This document shows positions 1 to 7,346 of a stretch of 64,000 bases of DNA, piece by piece; the stretch's first letter is position 1, and each line of letters opens with the position of its first letter. The DNA is taken from positions 3,952,886 to 4,016,885 of the forward strand of contig NZ_HF536772.1 of NCBI RefSeq assembly GCF_000312665.1, written 5' to 3'. This stretch comes from Rhizobium mesoamericanum STM3625. Its GTDB lineage: Bacteria > Pseudomonadota > Alphaproteobacteria > Rhizobiales > Rhizobiaceae. The notes under the pieces are model-generated. The model worked only from the letters and a program-made list of their open reading frames with translations, was not told the DNA's origin and did not search any database. The position numbers and the translations under genes are program-made.

Positions 1-309
1 GCTGGATTTCTTCTTGCCGATGAAGGACTTCTTCGCCACTCGGGCGATCTTGGCCTTCACCTTCATCTCGGCGGCTGTCTTGACCTTGTGGGCGGCTGCG
101 AGGGCCGGGGCCAGATTGTTCTCGCGGTGCTCGCCCCCGAGGATGAGCGCCTGGATATGCTCGATCTCCCAAGCATCGCCGGGGCGGATGGGTTGGCCGG
201 TCAGGTAGCACTTGTGGTCGTAGCGATCGAGCACGCGGATACGGACCCGATCCGGCACCTTCTGGTCGTCTGTGCGGCCGATCCACTCCTCAACGCTCCG
301 CATCGCCAT
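1..309 (-). CDS. HNH endonuclease (3' end cut by window)
   Basis: The minus strand is open from an ATG at 309 to the window edge (103 codons, no stop). It shows the HNH pattern: a Cys in YDHKCYLTGQPI near residue 35, then WEIEHIQALILGG and HRENNLAPALAAAHKVK, which matches the H-N-H metal/catalytic core of phage HNH nucleases. An alternative ATG lies at 303. The start overlaps the end of the preceding gene (290-808) by 20 bases, consistent with one operon. Such proteins occur in rhizobial prophages near recombination genes; whether it acts in packaging, recombination or homing is not visible. Confidence 0.75.
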   Translation of the reverse strand, partial: MAMRSVEEWIGRTDDQKVPDRVRIRVLDRYDHKCYLTGQPIRPGDAWEIEHIQALILGGEHRENNLAPALAAAHKVKTAAEMKVKAKIARVAKKSFIGKKKSS

Positions 310-808
310 CCTCCCGCTCGTTCTCGCGCTTCTGCTTTTCCGCCAGCTTGGCTAGGGAGAGGGCTTCGTCGATGCGCTCTATAGCGGTCTCGGCAACGAG
401 AATTCGCTTCATCCGCTCGCCGTTGATGTTGTGCCATTCAGAGGCGGAGATGCCTTGGCGGAGTGGATCCAGCGCCGCCGCAAGCTTTTCGCATGTGGCT
501 TCTGCGCGGGCGAGCTTGGGAGAATGATGCATGCAGAGGTCATTCGGGCCGTCCCACGAGCACCCGCAGGTTTCGTGAGGCGATAGAGCTTCGACCTTCT
601 CCATGAGTCCATAGACTTGCTGTTGCAGCGAATCTCTTTCCGCTTCCGCCTTCTCGGCTCTGGATCGGAGGGATTTGATCTCGGCCTTGAGCAAGTCGAC
701 GTATTCACGGCTCGGAGTTGGCAAATAAATGCCGTCAGCTCTAAGTGGCGTACACCTGCGCTGGCAACCTGCTGGTGTTTGGCATTCTGGAAGGGTGCAA
801 ATGATCAT
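290..808 (-). CDS. Phage hypothetical protein with coiled coil
   Basis: A 172-residue protein of unknown function in the leftward early operon. Residues 1-25 carry four Cys (CTLPECQTPAGCQRRC), possibly a metal site. Residues 35-75 are a charged heptad-like segment (LKAEIKSLRSRAEKAEAERDSLQQQV) typical of a coiled coil. A second Cys/His cluster follows (CGCSWDGPNDLCMHH), then an alanine/glutamate-rich helical tail. It starts 4 bases after the stop of the 813-1790 gene and overlaps the HNH gene downstream. No family is recognised. Confidence 0.65.
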   Translation of the reverse strand: MIICTLPECQTPAGCQRRCTPLRADGIYLPTPSREYVDLLKAEIKSLRSRAEKAEAERDSLQQQVYGLMEKVEALSPHETCGCSWDGPNDLCMHHSPKLARAEATCEKLAAALDPLRQGISASEWHNINGERMKRILVAETAIERIDEALSLAKLAEKQKRENEREDGDAER

Positions 809-812
809 GGCT

Positions 813-1790
813 TCACCCCTCCTTCGTTTCGCGGAGGGCTGCGCGGACTATATCCGGCGTCAATAGTGCGGTGTCGCCGCTGTTTGGATCCGGCATGCGG
901 ATGTAGCCGAGATCGATGCCATTCGTGATGAACTGGTCTGCCTTCTCCAAGGCCTTCCGCATCTGCTCGTTCTGGCTCTGGACAAGGCTGATGCTTTCCC
1001 AAGCCGCGAACGGATCTTCTGGCTCGCCCATGTCGCTGGCGATCTTGATCATCTCGCAGGCGAGTGCGGTAACTTGGTCCTGTGTCGCGTGGCCTTTGCC
1101 TTCGCATATGCCGCAAAGCAACGACGGGTAGCCAACGGGGCAATCTTCGTCCTGCTCGATCAGCGTGCATGGGCAAGGCACGGCCTCATCCCTCACGGCT
1201 GCTGACTGTGGTCGGGCGCTTCGCTCTGCCTTTCTAAGTGCGGTGTGGGCTTTGATGCCGAGAGCATCAAACCGGTGGTTATTCAGACGCGTTCCCGGTG
1301 CTTCGTTTCGAAGCATATCCAGCAGCTCTTTCAGAGCCTCATAGAGGTCTTGTGCAACCTCACACGCCACCGGCGCCTCATCGTCTCCTGACGTGTTTGT
1401 GAGGGCGGAGAGGCGAGAAGCGGCATCGCGGCACACAGCGGCAGCGATTAGCTCACCCTTTGATCGGAACGTTTTCTCGACCGTACGAAGCTCACCAATG
1501 ATCTGGCTGTCAGGGATAACGTAATCATCGTCGATCATAGCCAAGTAGACTTCATGGGTTCGGGTGGCCGCAAGCTGCTCAAAGCAGTCCTCCATGCGCC
1601 TCAAGGCTTCTCGCAGTATACCCGCCTCTGACGTGTTTGTGAGGGCGGCGAGGTAGGCGCGGATGGCATAGCCGAGAGGCCCGCCGCCAGCTTCCGGCTC
1701 TTCGGTTGGGCATGGTGATGACATATCGGCATACTTGGCGTCATACGACCGCTTTGCCGCATCAAGCGCCTTTTCGTTCAGGTCACTCAT
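813..1790 (-). CDS. Phage hypothetical protein, internally repeated
   Basis: A 325-residue acidic protein of unknown function. The chosen ATG (1790) follows GGAAGAGCG and overlaps the previous stop by 8 bases; an in-frame upstream extension to 1871 is proline-rich and lies inside the previous gene, so it is rejected. The text ALTNTS occurs twice, 80 codons apart, encoded by a perfect 21-base DNA repeat. The middle has a CPCTLIEQDEDC...CGICEGKG segment resembling a zinc-ribbon cysteine pattern. The helical C-terminus ends the reading frame just before the next gene. The mosaic look suggests fusion of short phage modules. Confidence 0.7.
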   Translation of the reverse strand: MSDLNEKALDAAKRSYDAKYADMSSPCPTEEPEAGGGPLGYAIRAYLAALTNTSEAGILREALRRMEDCFEQLAATRTHEVYLAMIDDDYVIPDSQIIGELRTVEKTFRSKGELIAAAVCRDAASRLSALTNTSGDDEAPVACEVAQDLYEALKELLDMLRNEAPGTRLNNHRFDALGIKAHTALRKAERSARPQSAAVRDEAVPCPCTLIEQDEDCPVGYPSLLCGICEGKGHATQDQVTALACEMIKIASDMGEPEDPFAAWESISLVQSQNEQMRKALEKADQFITNGIDLGYIRMPDPNSGDTALLTPDIVRAALRETKEG

Positions 1791-2151
1791 CGCTCTTCCC
1801 TCCCTGCGGAACAGTGGTGGCGGATTGACGGGCGGGTTCGGCTTTGGAGATGGCGGCCCGGACGAGTTCAAGCTCTTCCATGAACCGTTCGTAGTGAGAA
1901 TCCGGCATCGTCATGTGGTTCAATACGAACGCCATGTTGTCGGCTTGGCGCTTGAGGGCTTCAAGCAGATCTGGGGCGGCGGCGATCAGGCGAGCATTGT
2001 CTAGCGTCAGGGTGTTATGGCTATTCCCGCCAGCGATAAGTTCCTTGTATTCAGTGCCTACCGAGGTCGTGAGGGTTTCGCCGCCATGCACAAAGACGGC
2101 GCCATAGGCATTCTGGTTTACGGACCAGGGACCAGGAGTAAAACTAGACAT
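1783..2151 (-). CDS. Phage hypothetical protein (TPGPW / AAPDLLEAL type)
   Basis: A 122-residue protein. The opening FTPGPW and the mid-protein stretch DNARLIAAAPDLLEAL are a combination often seen in small uncharacterised phage proteins of proteobacteria. The C-terminal half is helical and ends in a low-complexity tail. It overlaps the HNH gene upstream and the 813-1790 gene downstream by 8 bases each, so translation is probably coupled. Function unknown. Confidence 0.7.
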   Translation of the reverse strand: MSSFTPGPWSVNQNAYGAVFVHGGETLTTSVGTEYKELIAGGNSHNTLTLDNARLIAAAPDLLEALKRQADNMAFVLNHMTMPDSHYERFMEELELVRAAISKAEPARQSATTVPQGGKSDE

Positions 2152-2572
2152 TTGAACTTCCCCTAAAAGAAGGGTGGCCAGTTCCGCGCCGGACTTTCAG
2201 CCGGTGGTCACTTGATTTTATTGCCGAGGAGTGCCGCGCGCCGCGCGATGTACGGCCGTGGCGTTCGCGATCGTCGGCGTTTTCCTTGGCTGTCCCCCAA
2301 GCAAGGTTTTCAGCGCATGGACGCGACTTGTCGTCGTCCAGATGCCTTATCTGATGGAGGAGTGATGGTTTCGGAGGAAGGAATCTTTCAGCCACCAGCA
2401 GATGGACCGCTATGCGCTTTCTCTTCCCGCCGACTGTAATCCGAACTGAAGGATATCCGTCAGAGTTAGGTGTTTGCTTCATTTCTCGGCGGCCATAACC
2501 ACGCCAGTTGCTATCAACACTGAATACTCGACCGTCTCGGGTAACGTCGTACTGGAAAGTTATCTCACCCAT
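2144..2572 (-). CDS. HNH homing-type endonuclease
   Basis: A 142-residue protein. An N-terminal NUMOD4-like strand region (YDVTRDGRVFSVDSN) is followed by HLLVAERFLP, a core with HQIRHLDDDKSRPCAENLAWGT, and the C-terminal KENADDRERHG. This is the usual layout of free-standing phage HNH nucleases (HNH_3 type). It lies in the same direction as its neighbours with 8-base overlaps at both ends, so it is well integrated in the operon. Residues after RGARH look like a normal continuation rather than a frameshift. Role inferred: DNA nicking for homing or recombination. Confidence 0.75.
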   Translation of the reverse strand: MGEITFQYDVTRDGRVFSVDSNWRGYGRREMKQTPNSDGYPSVRITVGGKRKRIAVHLLVAERFLPPKPSLLHQIRHLDDDKSRPCAENLAWGTAKENADDRERHGRTSRGARHSSAIKSSDHRLKVRRGTGHPSFRGSSNV

Positions 2573-2765
2573 TGGCGTTCCCCTTCAAAGCCTGCAGCAT
2601 GAAAGCCGCCTTCTGTCGTCTGATGTCGTTGACGCGACCGTGCTTCTGTATTGCCTCCCTCTCTGCCTGATCGAGGGAACGGAGGGCTGGAATGGCGCGG
2701 TAGAGCCGGCGTCGAGTCTGCCAGGATTGCCATTGTGCGAGGGCGCGCTTTATCAACCTGTTCAT
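2565..2765 (-). CDS. Small basic phage protein
   Basis: A 66-residue protein, rich in Arg and Gln, almost entirely predicted helix (MNRLIKRALAQWQSWQTRRRLY). The start is set by an ATGA overlap with the stop of the 2762-3058 gene; the longer in-frame extension to 2816 lies inside that gene. No known domain. A nucleic-acid-binding accessory role is possible from charge only. Confidence 0.6.
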   Translation of the reverse strand: MNRLIKRALAQWQSWQTRRRLYRAIPALRSLDQAEREAIQKHGRVNDIRRQKAAFMLQALKGNANG

Positions 2766-3058
2766 GCTGAGGCTGCCTTTCCGATGAGATCGACGATTTG
2801 GTCCGGCCAGATCCACCAGACAGGGAAAGCGCCTTCTTCCTCAGCTCGGCGGAAGTCGCCACCGTTGTGGCAAGGCCGTCCGAAGCTGTCGAAGCACATG
2901 GCTGTGAAGTGTTTACCGCGCCAACCTTTGGTGTCGCCGTGCTCGGTGTTGTTGTAATCAACGTGGCAGGTGAGCCAACTGCTGGCGCGATTCACCCATT
3001 GGGCATGGCTGTCGAATGTCTGGTCGGCGAATGGCGGTGCGATGCGAAACTCGCTCAT
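2762..3058 (-). CDS. Phage hypothetical protein
   Basis: A 98-residue protein with many aromatic residues and His/Cys (WLTCHVDYNNTEHGDTKGWRGKHFTAMCFDSFGRPCHNGGDF). These could form a small metal-stabilised fold, but no family is recognised. It sits directly after NinB with an ATGA overlap, so it is probably co-expressed with the recombination genes. Confidence 0.65.
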   Translation of the reverse strand: MSEFRIAPPFADQTFDSHAQWVNRASSWLTCHVDYNNTEHGDTKGWRGKHFTAMCFDSFGRPCHNGGDFRRAEEEGAFPVWWIWPDQIVDLIGKAASA

Positions 3059-3450
3059 GCTGCTTTCTCCAAATCTTTGAAGATGACGCCGTTACGGGTC
3101 CCCCACTCGTAGATGATCTCAATCAGCTCGATCATCTCGCCCTTGTCCAAATCGGACGAGGACCGGCCAAGGCTCGTGAAGCCGTTCCCGTCAAGGTTCG
3201 GCACCATGCGGACTTCGCGCTTGAGCGCATCTAGGAAAAGAAGCTTCCAATCTTCTGGATAGAGCCGGATTCCGTGATAGGTCGTTTGCTCGGCAACCTC
3301 CGTCAGCATAGCCCACATCTTGTCGTTCTGAGGCAAGGAGCGCTTCGAGGCCTTGAACTCGATACGCGTCCCCCAAGGAGCCTTTTGGATCCACTGCGTT
3401 GCTTTGAGGCGGTCAAAGTCGGAGTTGATGGTGATGAGAGCCCGACCCAT
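3055..3450 (-). CDS. ninB: NinB-family recombination protein
   Basis: A 131-residue protein of the NinB (lambda Orf) family, ssDNA-associated mediators that help load annealing proteins in place of bacterial RecFOR. Visible family traits are the KRSLPQNDKMWAMLTEVAEQ helix, the GIRLYPEDWKLLFLDAL segment and the C-terminal SSSDLDKGEMIELIEIIYEWG motif; length is normal. It follows bet by one base in the same direction, as expected of a phage recombination cassette. A partner exonuclease is not seen in this window; it may lie to the left or be replaced by an HNH protein. Confidence 0.85.
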   Translation of the reverse strand: MGRALITINSDFDRLKATQWIQKAPWGTRIEFKASKRSLPQNDKMWAMLTEVAEQTTYHGIRLYPEDWKLLFLDALKREVRMVPNLDGNGFTSLGRSSSDLDKGEMIELIEIIYEWGTRNGVIFKDLEKAA

Positions 3451-3451
3451 G

Positions 3452-4405
3452 TCAGCCTCCAGCTATCGTTACGGTTTCGAGAACCTTCTTGTCGTCAGCA
3501 GCCTTGTTGATCGCCGCATCAATCATCTTGCGCAGCACAATCGCATCGCCGGGATGACGAGCCCAAAACATCTGCAAGCCAGCGCGGTTTGCGTCCTGCC
3601 ACTTGGCGATCTTGCCGGGGTGCGTCGTCTTGATGTGCTCGGCAACGCGGTCGGCAAACTGGCCATCTGGGATATTCTCAAGCGCAAAGCCGTCATCCCA
3701 CCAAACGGTGATCGAGTCCTTGCCTCCGATGGCGCGCATACGATGATCCTGGCGCTCCTGTTCGACGATCTCGGTTGCGGTAAGGTCTAGAACCTTGGCG
3801 CGATCCATTTCTGCTTCGTCGTAAAGGCCTTGGAACTGCTCGGGCCATCCGGCGCGTAAAGCCTGCATTTCAGCGCACTTGGCGATCATTAGGCGCGGCA
3901 TGCGGCACCAGTTGCCGGAATCGTCAAGCGTCTGCTTGCCGGTCTTGTAGTTCTTGCCGGTGTCGTCGTTGCGCGCCCACTCTTCCTTGACAGGGGCAAA
4001 CTCTTCCCAGAATGACTGGCCGGCGACTTCGTACCATTCGCCCGACTTTTGATCCTGCTTCCAGAGATAGACCGTGGCCGAGACAATGCCCTGCGGGTTG
4101 AGGTGGCTGATAAGAGCCTTATCGACCTCATACGTGGCAGGCTTCGAAGCGGGTCGATAATCGCCGCAGCGCTGCGCAATGACGCGCTGGCCGTCGCGGC
4201 TGATGATGATCGTCAGCTTGCGCTTCTCGGCATTGCCCTTGGAGAACACCATGGGGATGATCTGGCCGATGAAAGGATCAAGGCCCTTAGCCTTCGCCAC
4301 TTCCATGAACAGATCGAACTCGTCGTTGTTGCAGTCCTTGGCGACGGTGTTCTTCACCAACGCTACCTGCTTCGGCGTCATGTCGAATTTGGTTAGAGCC
4401 TGCAT
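3452..4405 (-). CDS. bet: Bet/RecT-family ssDNA annealing recombinase
   Basis: A 317-residue protein of the phage recombination protein Bet family, which anneals complementary single strands during phage replication and recombination. Family signatures seen: the N-terminal KNTVAKDCNNDEFDLFMEVA helix, GLDPFIGQIIPMVF, the TIIISRDGQRVIAQRCGDYRP core near residues 64-83, and WCRMPRLMIAKCAEMQALRAGWP near 165-187. The acidic, variable C-terminus is typical. It sits between the Gp157 gene (upstream, 1-base gap) and ninB (downstream), forming the central recombination block of the leftward operon. Confidence 0.9.
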   Translation of the reverse strand: MQALTKFDMTPKQVALVKNTVAKDCNNDEFDLFMEVAKAKGLDPFIGQIIPMVFSKGNAEKRKLTIIISRDGQRVIAQRCGDYRPASKPATYEVDKALISHLNPQGIVSATVYLWKQDQKSGEWYEVAGQSFWEEFAPVKEEWARNDDTGKNYKTGKQTLDDSGNWCRMPRLMIAKCAEMQALRAGWPEQFQGLYDEAEMDRAKVLDLTATEIVEQERQDHRMRAIGGKDSITVWWDDGFALENIPDGQFADRVAEHIKTTHPGKIAKWQDANRAGLQMFWARHPGDAIVLRKMIDAAINKAADDKKVLETVTIAGG

Positions 4406-4406
4406 G

Positions 4407-4928
4407 CTACTTCCTCCGTACGGACAGGCTCAGGGAGCCGTTGTCTAGCGTTGCGCCTGGAATTGGTTCGTTGTCCTTGAGGGCTACTGTCAGCGCCTTC
4501 TTGTCGAGCTTCGGGGCAGGGCGTTCCTGCTCAATCCAGAACTTGACCGGAATGTCGGCCTCGTTGGTGACGATCAGGGATGGAGCACGCTTTGCCAGCG
4601 TCAGCGTGGCTGTTGGCAGCCGCATGGAAGTCTGCTCGGTGATCAGCATGGCCTGTTCGATCAGGGCCTTGATGCGGTCTACCTTGGCTTCCTTCTTCCG
4701 GCGCCGCTCGGCAAAGATCTCTTCCTTCGCCTTCAGACCGACGATGTGGATTTCTTCCTCGTCGATCTCGGCCAAGGCGGCTTCGATAGCCTCGTTGAGA
4801 TTTGTTTCGCCTTCTATGGTATCGGCTACCAACTCGGCGTCGTCTGCCGCGTCCTGTTCCTTCAGGTTGGCGACGAGGCGTTTCGCGGCTTCGGCTTGGC
4901 GAGCTACGTTGTATTCTACTTCCGCCAT
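4407..4928 (-). CDS. Siphovirus Gp157-family protein
   Basis: A 173-residue protein of the Gp157 family. Residues 40-110 are a long acidic/basic coiled coil (EAIEAALAEIDEEEIHIVGLKA...FAERRRKKEAKVDRIKALIEQAM). The conserved C-terminus has KFWIEQERPAPKLDKKALTVAL and IPGATLDNGSLSLSVRRK, the family's best-conserved part. In phages this family commonly sits beside recT/bet genes, as here; it has been linked to resistance to phage infection in streptococci, but its molecular role is unknown. The ATG at 4928 is used because the upstream extension overlaps two other genes. Confidence 0.85.
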   Translation of the reverse strand: MAEVEYNVARQAEAAKRLVANLKEQDAADDAELVADTIEGETNLNEAIEAALAEIDEEEIHIVGLKAKEEIFAERRRKKEAKVDRIKALIEQAMLITEQTSMRLPTATLTLAKRAPSLIVTNEADIPVKFWIEQERPAPKLDKKALTVALKDNEPIPGATLDNGSLSLSVRRK

Positions 4929-5140
4929 GTGATTTGCTCCTGATTTACCTTCGCGGCCCGCTCCATTTCCGGAGCGCCGACGAGGGCGAAAGAGAGGAAG
5001 ACGACGACAGCGCAGCCGAAGAGGGCGAGCATGTCGCGGTTTGTCGGGTGGATGACCGGAGCCGGGATTGCCTTGCGCTGCTGCTGGCATGTGCCGACTG
5101 GGCAGGCGCACTCTCGGTAGGTTCGGAGGTCACAGCGCAT
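4916..5140 (-). CDS. Small membrane protein, Cys-rich N-terminus
   Basis: A 74-residue protein with one hydrophobic helix (MLALFGCAVVVFLSFALVGAP, residues about 37-56). Before it lie DLRTYRECACPVGTC and a short basic stretch. The ATG at 5140 overlaps the previous stop as TGATG, arguing for coupled translation; the GTG one codon upstream is less likely. It overlaps the Gp157 start by 13 bases. Unknown function; one-TM topology inferred. Confidence 0.6.
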   Translation of the reverse strand: MRCDLRTYRECACPVGTCQQQRKAIPAPVIHPTNRDMLALFGCAVVVFLSFALVGAPEMERAAKVNQEQITWRK

Positions 5141-5304
5141 CACGCGACCTCCTCAAGCTTCTGGTATGCGACAGCGCGTTCCCAATAAGCTTCCTCGCGT
5201 TCGAGCTTCTGGCGCTGGAACCTGACGGCCTCCAGCTTTTCCTCGTAGACGCGGAGGGTGAACTGCTTGGATGTCTCGCCGGGGCGACGGTCGTTGTTGA
5301 TCAT
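5140..5304 (-). CDS. Small helical phage protein (54 aa)
   Basis: A short frame from ATG 5304 to TGA 5140: MINNDRRPGETSKQFTLR followed by a charged helix (EEKLEAVRFQRQKLEREEAYWERAVAYQKLEE). It is supported by the TGATG junction with the next gene and by filling the only gap in an otherwise gapless operon. Coiled coil likely. No homologue recognised. Confidence 0.55.
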   Translation of the reverse strand: MINNDRRPGETSKQFTLRVYEEKLEAVRFQRQKLEREEAYWERAVAYQKLEEVA

Positions 5305-5314
5305 GGCTCGCCCC

Positions 5315-5620
5315 TCAATCCGCGTAGAGCAGGGTCACGACATAGCGATACTTGCCATCGCCAAGCGGCCTGAACTCGTAGTGTGGGCGGAAAGCCTTCT
5401 CCATGCTGCATCCGGGCTGGCGGTAGTCTGCCTGCCATTCAGCATGCGGGATGGCCTTGTAGACGTGCTCGGAGCAGACTGCCTCAACGTCGGAGGATGG
5501 GCGCTCACTGACGACATGGTATTCGTAGTAACTATCGCCGTAGGCCCGCTTCTGGCCTGAATGAGTATTGGTGAACGTCACGCCGTCGATGGTCTTTGTC
5601 TGTCGGTCGATATGAAGCAT
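5315..5620 (-). CDS. Phage hypothetical protein
   Basis: A 101-residue soluble protein rich in Tyr and His, with alternating strand-like segments (IDGVTFTNTHSG, YEYHVVSERPSSDVEAV, RYVVTLLYAD). No signal peptide, membrane segment or known motif. It is placed in the leftward operon with 5- and 10-base gaps to its neighbours. Function unknown. Confidence 0.6.
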   Translation of the reverse strand: MLHIDRQTKTIDGVTFTNTHSGQKRAYGDSYYEYHVVSERPSSDVEAVCSEHVYKAIPHAEWQADYRQPGCSMEKAFRPHYEFRPLGDGKYRYVVTLLYAD

Positions 5621-5625
5621 GTCCG

Positions 5626-5898
5626 TTACTCCGCTGCGATCTGGTAATGGTGTTGAAGACGGCTCTCGGCATTATGCCCGGTGAAGCTCTCGACATCGGT
5701 ACGGCGCATGAGGCGGGTGAATATGAAGACCTCGCCTCCGTTTGCTTCAGCATCCGCCTCGGCCTCGTCTCGGTCGTCGTACTCGAATGCCTCTTCAGCA
5801 TCCGTAGACCAGCGCATGCCAATGCCGGGGATATGGGAGAGGTAGAGGGGGGTGGTGCCGAAGAGGCCTTCCACGTTGAAGCGTTGGACGAGGGCCAT
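5626..5898 (-). CDS. Phage hypothetical protein
   Basis: A 90-residue acidic protein. The middle, STDAEEAFEYDDRDEAEADAEANGG, is strongly negatively charged, and FIFTRLMRRTD follows. The ATG at 5898 overlaps the preceding stop as TGATG, which decides the start over the GTG at 5901. Function unknown; the negative charge might mimic DNA, but that is speculation. Confidence 0.6.
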   Translation of the reverse strand: MALVQRFNVEGLFGTTPLYLSHIPGIGMRWSTDAEEAFEYDDRDEAEADAEANGGEVFIFTRLMRRTDVESFTGHNAESRLQHHYQIAAE

Positions 5899-6206
5899 CA
5901 CGCACCTGCCTTTTCGGCTCGGAACGACCAGTCGGTCAGGTCGCCGATGTGGGCGGAACGCTTGGCAAGATAGCTTTGAAGCATCACCCGATTTCCATCG
6001 ATCGAAATGACCTTACCGAGGCGTCCGTCGCTTACGACCATACCTACGGTCAGGCGAGTCTTGCGCTCTTCCGCTTTTGCATCGCGCTCGGCCTGAGCTG
6101 CGTTTTGGATGGTCTCCAGCGCCAGCCAAGGATCGAAGCCAGCGTTGTGCGCCGGGACGAGGCCCATGGCGTAGATCTTGCGAGCTTGTTCAATCGTGTA
6201 TGCCAT
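5898..6206 (-). CDS. First gene of the leftward early operon, unknown function
   Basis: A 102-residue protein. The helical N-terminus (TIEQARKIYAMGLV... ALETIQNAAQAERDAKAEERK) is followed by a small beta part (LTVGMVVSDGRLGKVISIDGNRVMLQSY) that could be an SH3-like barrel. It is the promoter-proximal gene of the leftward operon: the predicted PL -10 lies about 80 bases upstream. Function unknown. Confidence 0.65.
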   Translation of the reverse strand: MAYTIEQARKIYAMGLVPAHNAGFDPWLALETIQNAAQAERDAKAEERKTRLTVGMVVSDGRLGKVISIDGNRVMLQSYLAKRSAHIGDLTDWSFRAEKAGA

Positions 6207-6286
6207 CTGTGCCTGTCCTCTCTCGATGCCGATCGACGTTTCGCGTGCTTCCTTGCGGGGCTCATTCGTCTCGGCTGATAGGTCTC

Positions 6287-6314
6287 AGATTATCCGCTAT
6301 TGAGGATATGTCAA
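6287..6314 (-). promoter_or_regulatory. Leftward early promoter PL
   Basis: On the minus strand, TTGACA (6314-6309) and TAATCT (6292-6287) are separated by 16 bases. The spacer is exactly operator OL1, so repressor bound there would block RNA polymerase. It drives the recombination operon that begins at 6206. Promoter strength and start site are inferred from consensus only. Confidence 0.75.
6291..6308. promoter_or_regulatory. Repressor operator OL1
   Basis: TATCCGCTATTGAGGATA is an imperfect inverted repeat (TATCC...GGATA). It lies inside the spacer of PL and matches the operators by the repressor gene at 7,770-7,838. Confidence 0.75.
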
Positions 6315-6320
6315 GCACAA

Positions 6321-6338
6321 TATCCGCTATAGAGGACG
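6321..6338. promoter_or_regulatory. Repressor operator OL2
   Basis: TATCCGCTATAGAGGACG matches OL1 at 15 of 18 positions. It starts 30 bases from OL1 (about three helical turns), just upstream of the PL -35 element. This spacing would allow cooperative binding. Confidence 0.7.
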
Positions 6339-6365
6339 AAATCGCTTGTGCTGAGAAAGGGGATA

Positions 6366-6410
6366 TGAGAAAAAGAAATGCCCCGCACGCTTTTGCAGAG
6401 CGTCGGGGCG
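6366..6410 (-). terminator. Intrinsic terminator of the leftward repressor/arc transcript
   Basis: Read on the minus strand, arms at 6410-6399 and 6391-6381 (CGCCCCGACGCT / AGCGTGCGGGG, one bulge) form a GC-rich hairpin, followed by a T-rich run (6379-6367). It would stop transcription coming from the repressor and Arc genes before it reaches PL, keeping lysogenic and early leftward transcription separate. Confidence 0.6.
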
Positions 6411-6921
6411 TTGACTGGCGGATATTTGCGAACCGTTGCCAGTGATGCTTTTTATAACGCATCCGAAACGATTTGCCAATCCGACAGAGCGCACGAAATG
6501 ACGGGAACCGGTTCGGTCGTGCGTTGATGTATGGGCAAGGAACGGGATGCGATTAGGCCAAGGGTTCTCTGGCAGCGCGAGCTGGTGAGGTAGCCCTATC
6601 GTCAGGTAGCCCCTGAAAACGACCTCAAGATGTGCGGCTGGCTATAGTGCGGCACATTGCGGAATAAGCGGCGGTCGGCTCCGATGAGCAGATTTCCCCT
6701 TTCGCCCCAGGAACCCGTCATTTTATGGCGGGGTTCTTGGTATGCGGAGATTTCAACGGTCTCACCAAAGAGCAGTGACAACTTTACACTAGTGAAACAG
6801 TAATACTATTTTGGCGATCTTGTCCAAAATCCGGCTGCTGCTGGAACCGTAACAGACTGATCCACAGGAAACGTGAGGCATCCTTTCGATTCCGCCAATA
6901 GTGTCCCAGAAGAAAACAATC
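6411..6921. other. 511-bp non-coding stretch with a long hairpin
   Basis: No convincing frame is seen. AGGTAGCCC occurs twice near 6586-6614. A long, nearly perfect stem-loop occupies 6708-6740: CCAGGAACCCGTCAT, loop TTT, ATGGCGGGGTTCTTGG. There is no T-run after it on the plus strand. It may be a regulatory RNA or a transcription barrier between arc and the terminator; undecided. Confidence 0.4.
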
Positions 6922-7176
6922 CTAGACCTTGCTGAGAATTTTTGTGGCCTTCGTGAGCAATTCGAGAGCTGCGTACCTGTCTTTCTCGTCGAGGCGGCTA
7001 AGACCACGCAATAGATTCTCTATCTCGCGCGCTGTATCTGGAGCGAAGGATGCTTCTAGCCTGGCAAGTATTTCAGCGTTCATGCTCCGGCCGTTGTCCA
7101 CAGCCGAGTGCGCTAGTTTCTTTTTTAGTTCGAGCGGTAATCGCAAGTTGTGTCGTTGGTCATCGGTCTGAGGCAT
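6922..7176 (-). CDS. Arc-type ribbon-helix-helix DNA-binding protein
   Basis: An 84-residue Arc-family protein. LRLPLELKKKLAHSAVDNGRSMNAEILARLEAS (residues 11-43) is the ribbon-helix-helix: a short beta strand that contacts the major groove, then two helices with the NGRSMNAEI turn. A helical C-terminal extension follows (LLRGLSRLDEKDRYAALELL). In P22-like phages Arc represses antirepressor or immunity genes. Here it is transcribed leftward, between the repressor gene and PL. Two sets of 8-bp direct repeats just upstream (7,232-7,250 and 7,297-7,315) are candidate binding sites. Confidence 0.8.
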   Translation of the reverse strand: MPQTDDQRHNLRLPLELKKKLAHSAVDNGRSMNAEILARLEASFAPDTAREIENLLRGLSRLDEKDRYAALELLTKATKILSKV

Positions 7177-7231
7177 GATCGCCTTATGGCCGAAATCCTA
7201 CGATGTGAAAATGGTGCAATCGTGGTGTCGG

Positions 7232-7315
7232 TGTGCCATAAATGTGCCATGCATACAGGGCGCGAATATGGGAGGATGATTGACGTAGGGATAGGATAAT
7301 GTTCCTATAATGTTC
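7232..7315. promoter_or_regulatory. Candidate Arc operators and rightward promoter
   Basis: TGTGCCAT occurs at 7232-7239 and 7243-7250, and TAATGTTC at 7297-7304 and 7308-7315. Both pairs are spaced 11 bp, one helical turn, as expected for tandem half-sites of a ribbon-helix-helix tetramer. A TATAAT lies at 7306-7311, overlapping the second pair; TTGACG at 7280 is 20 bp away, longer than usual. The assignment to Arc is inference from position. Confidence 0.4.
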
Positions 7316-7346
7316 TCACTTGGGGAATGGGGTGGGGTATCATTGC

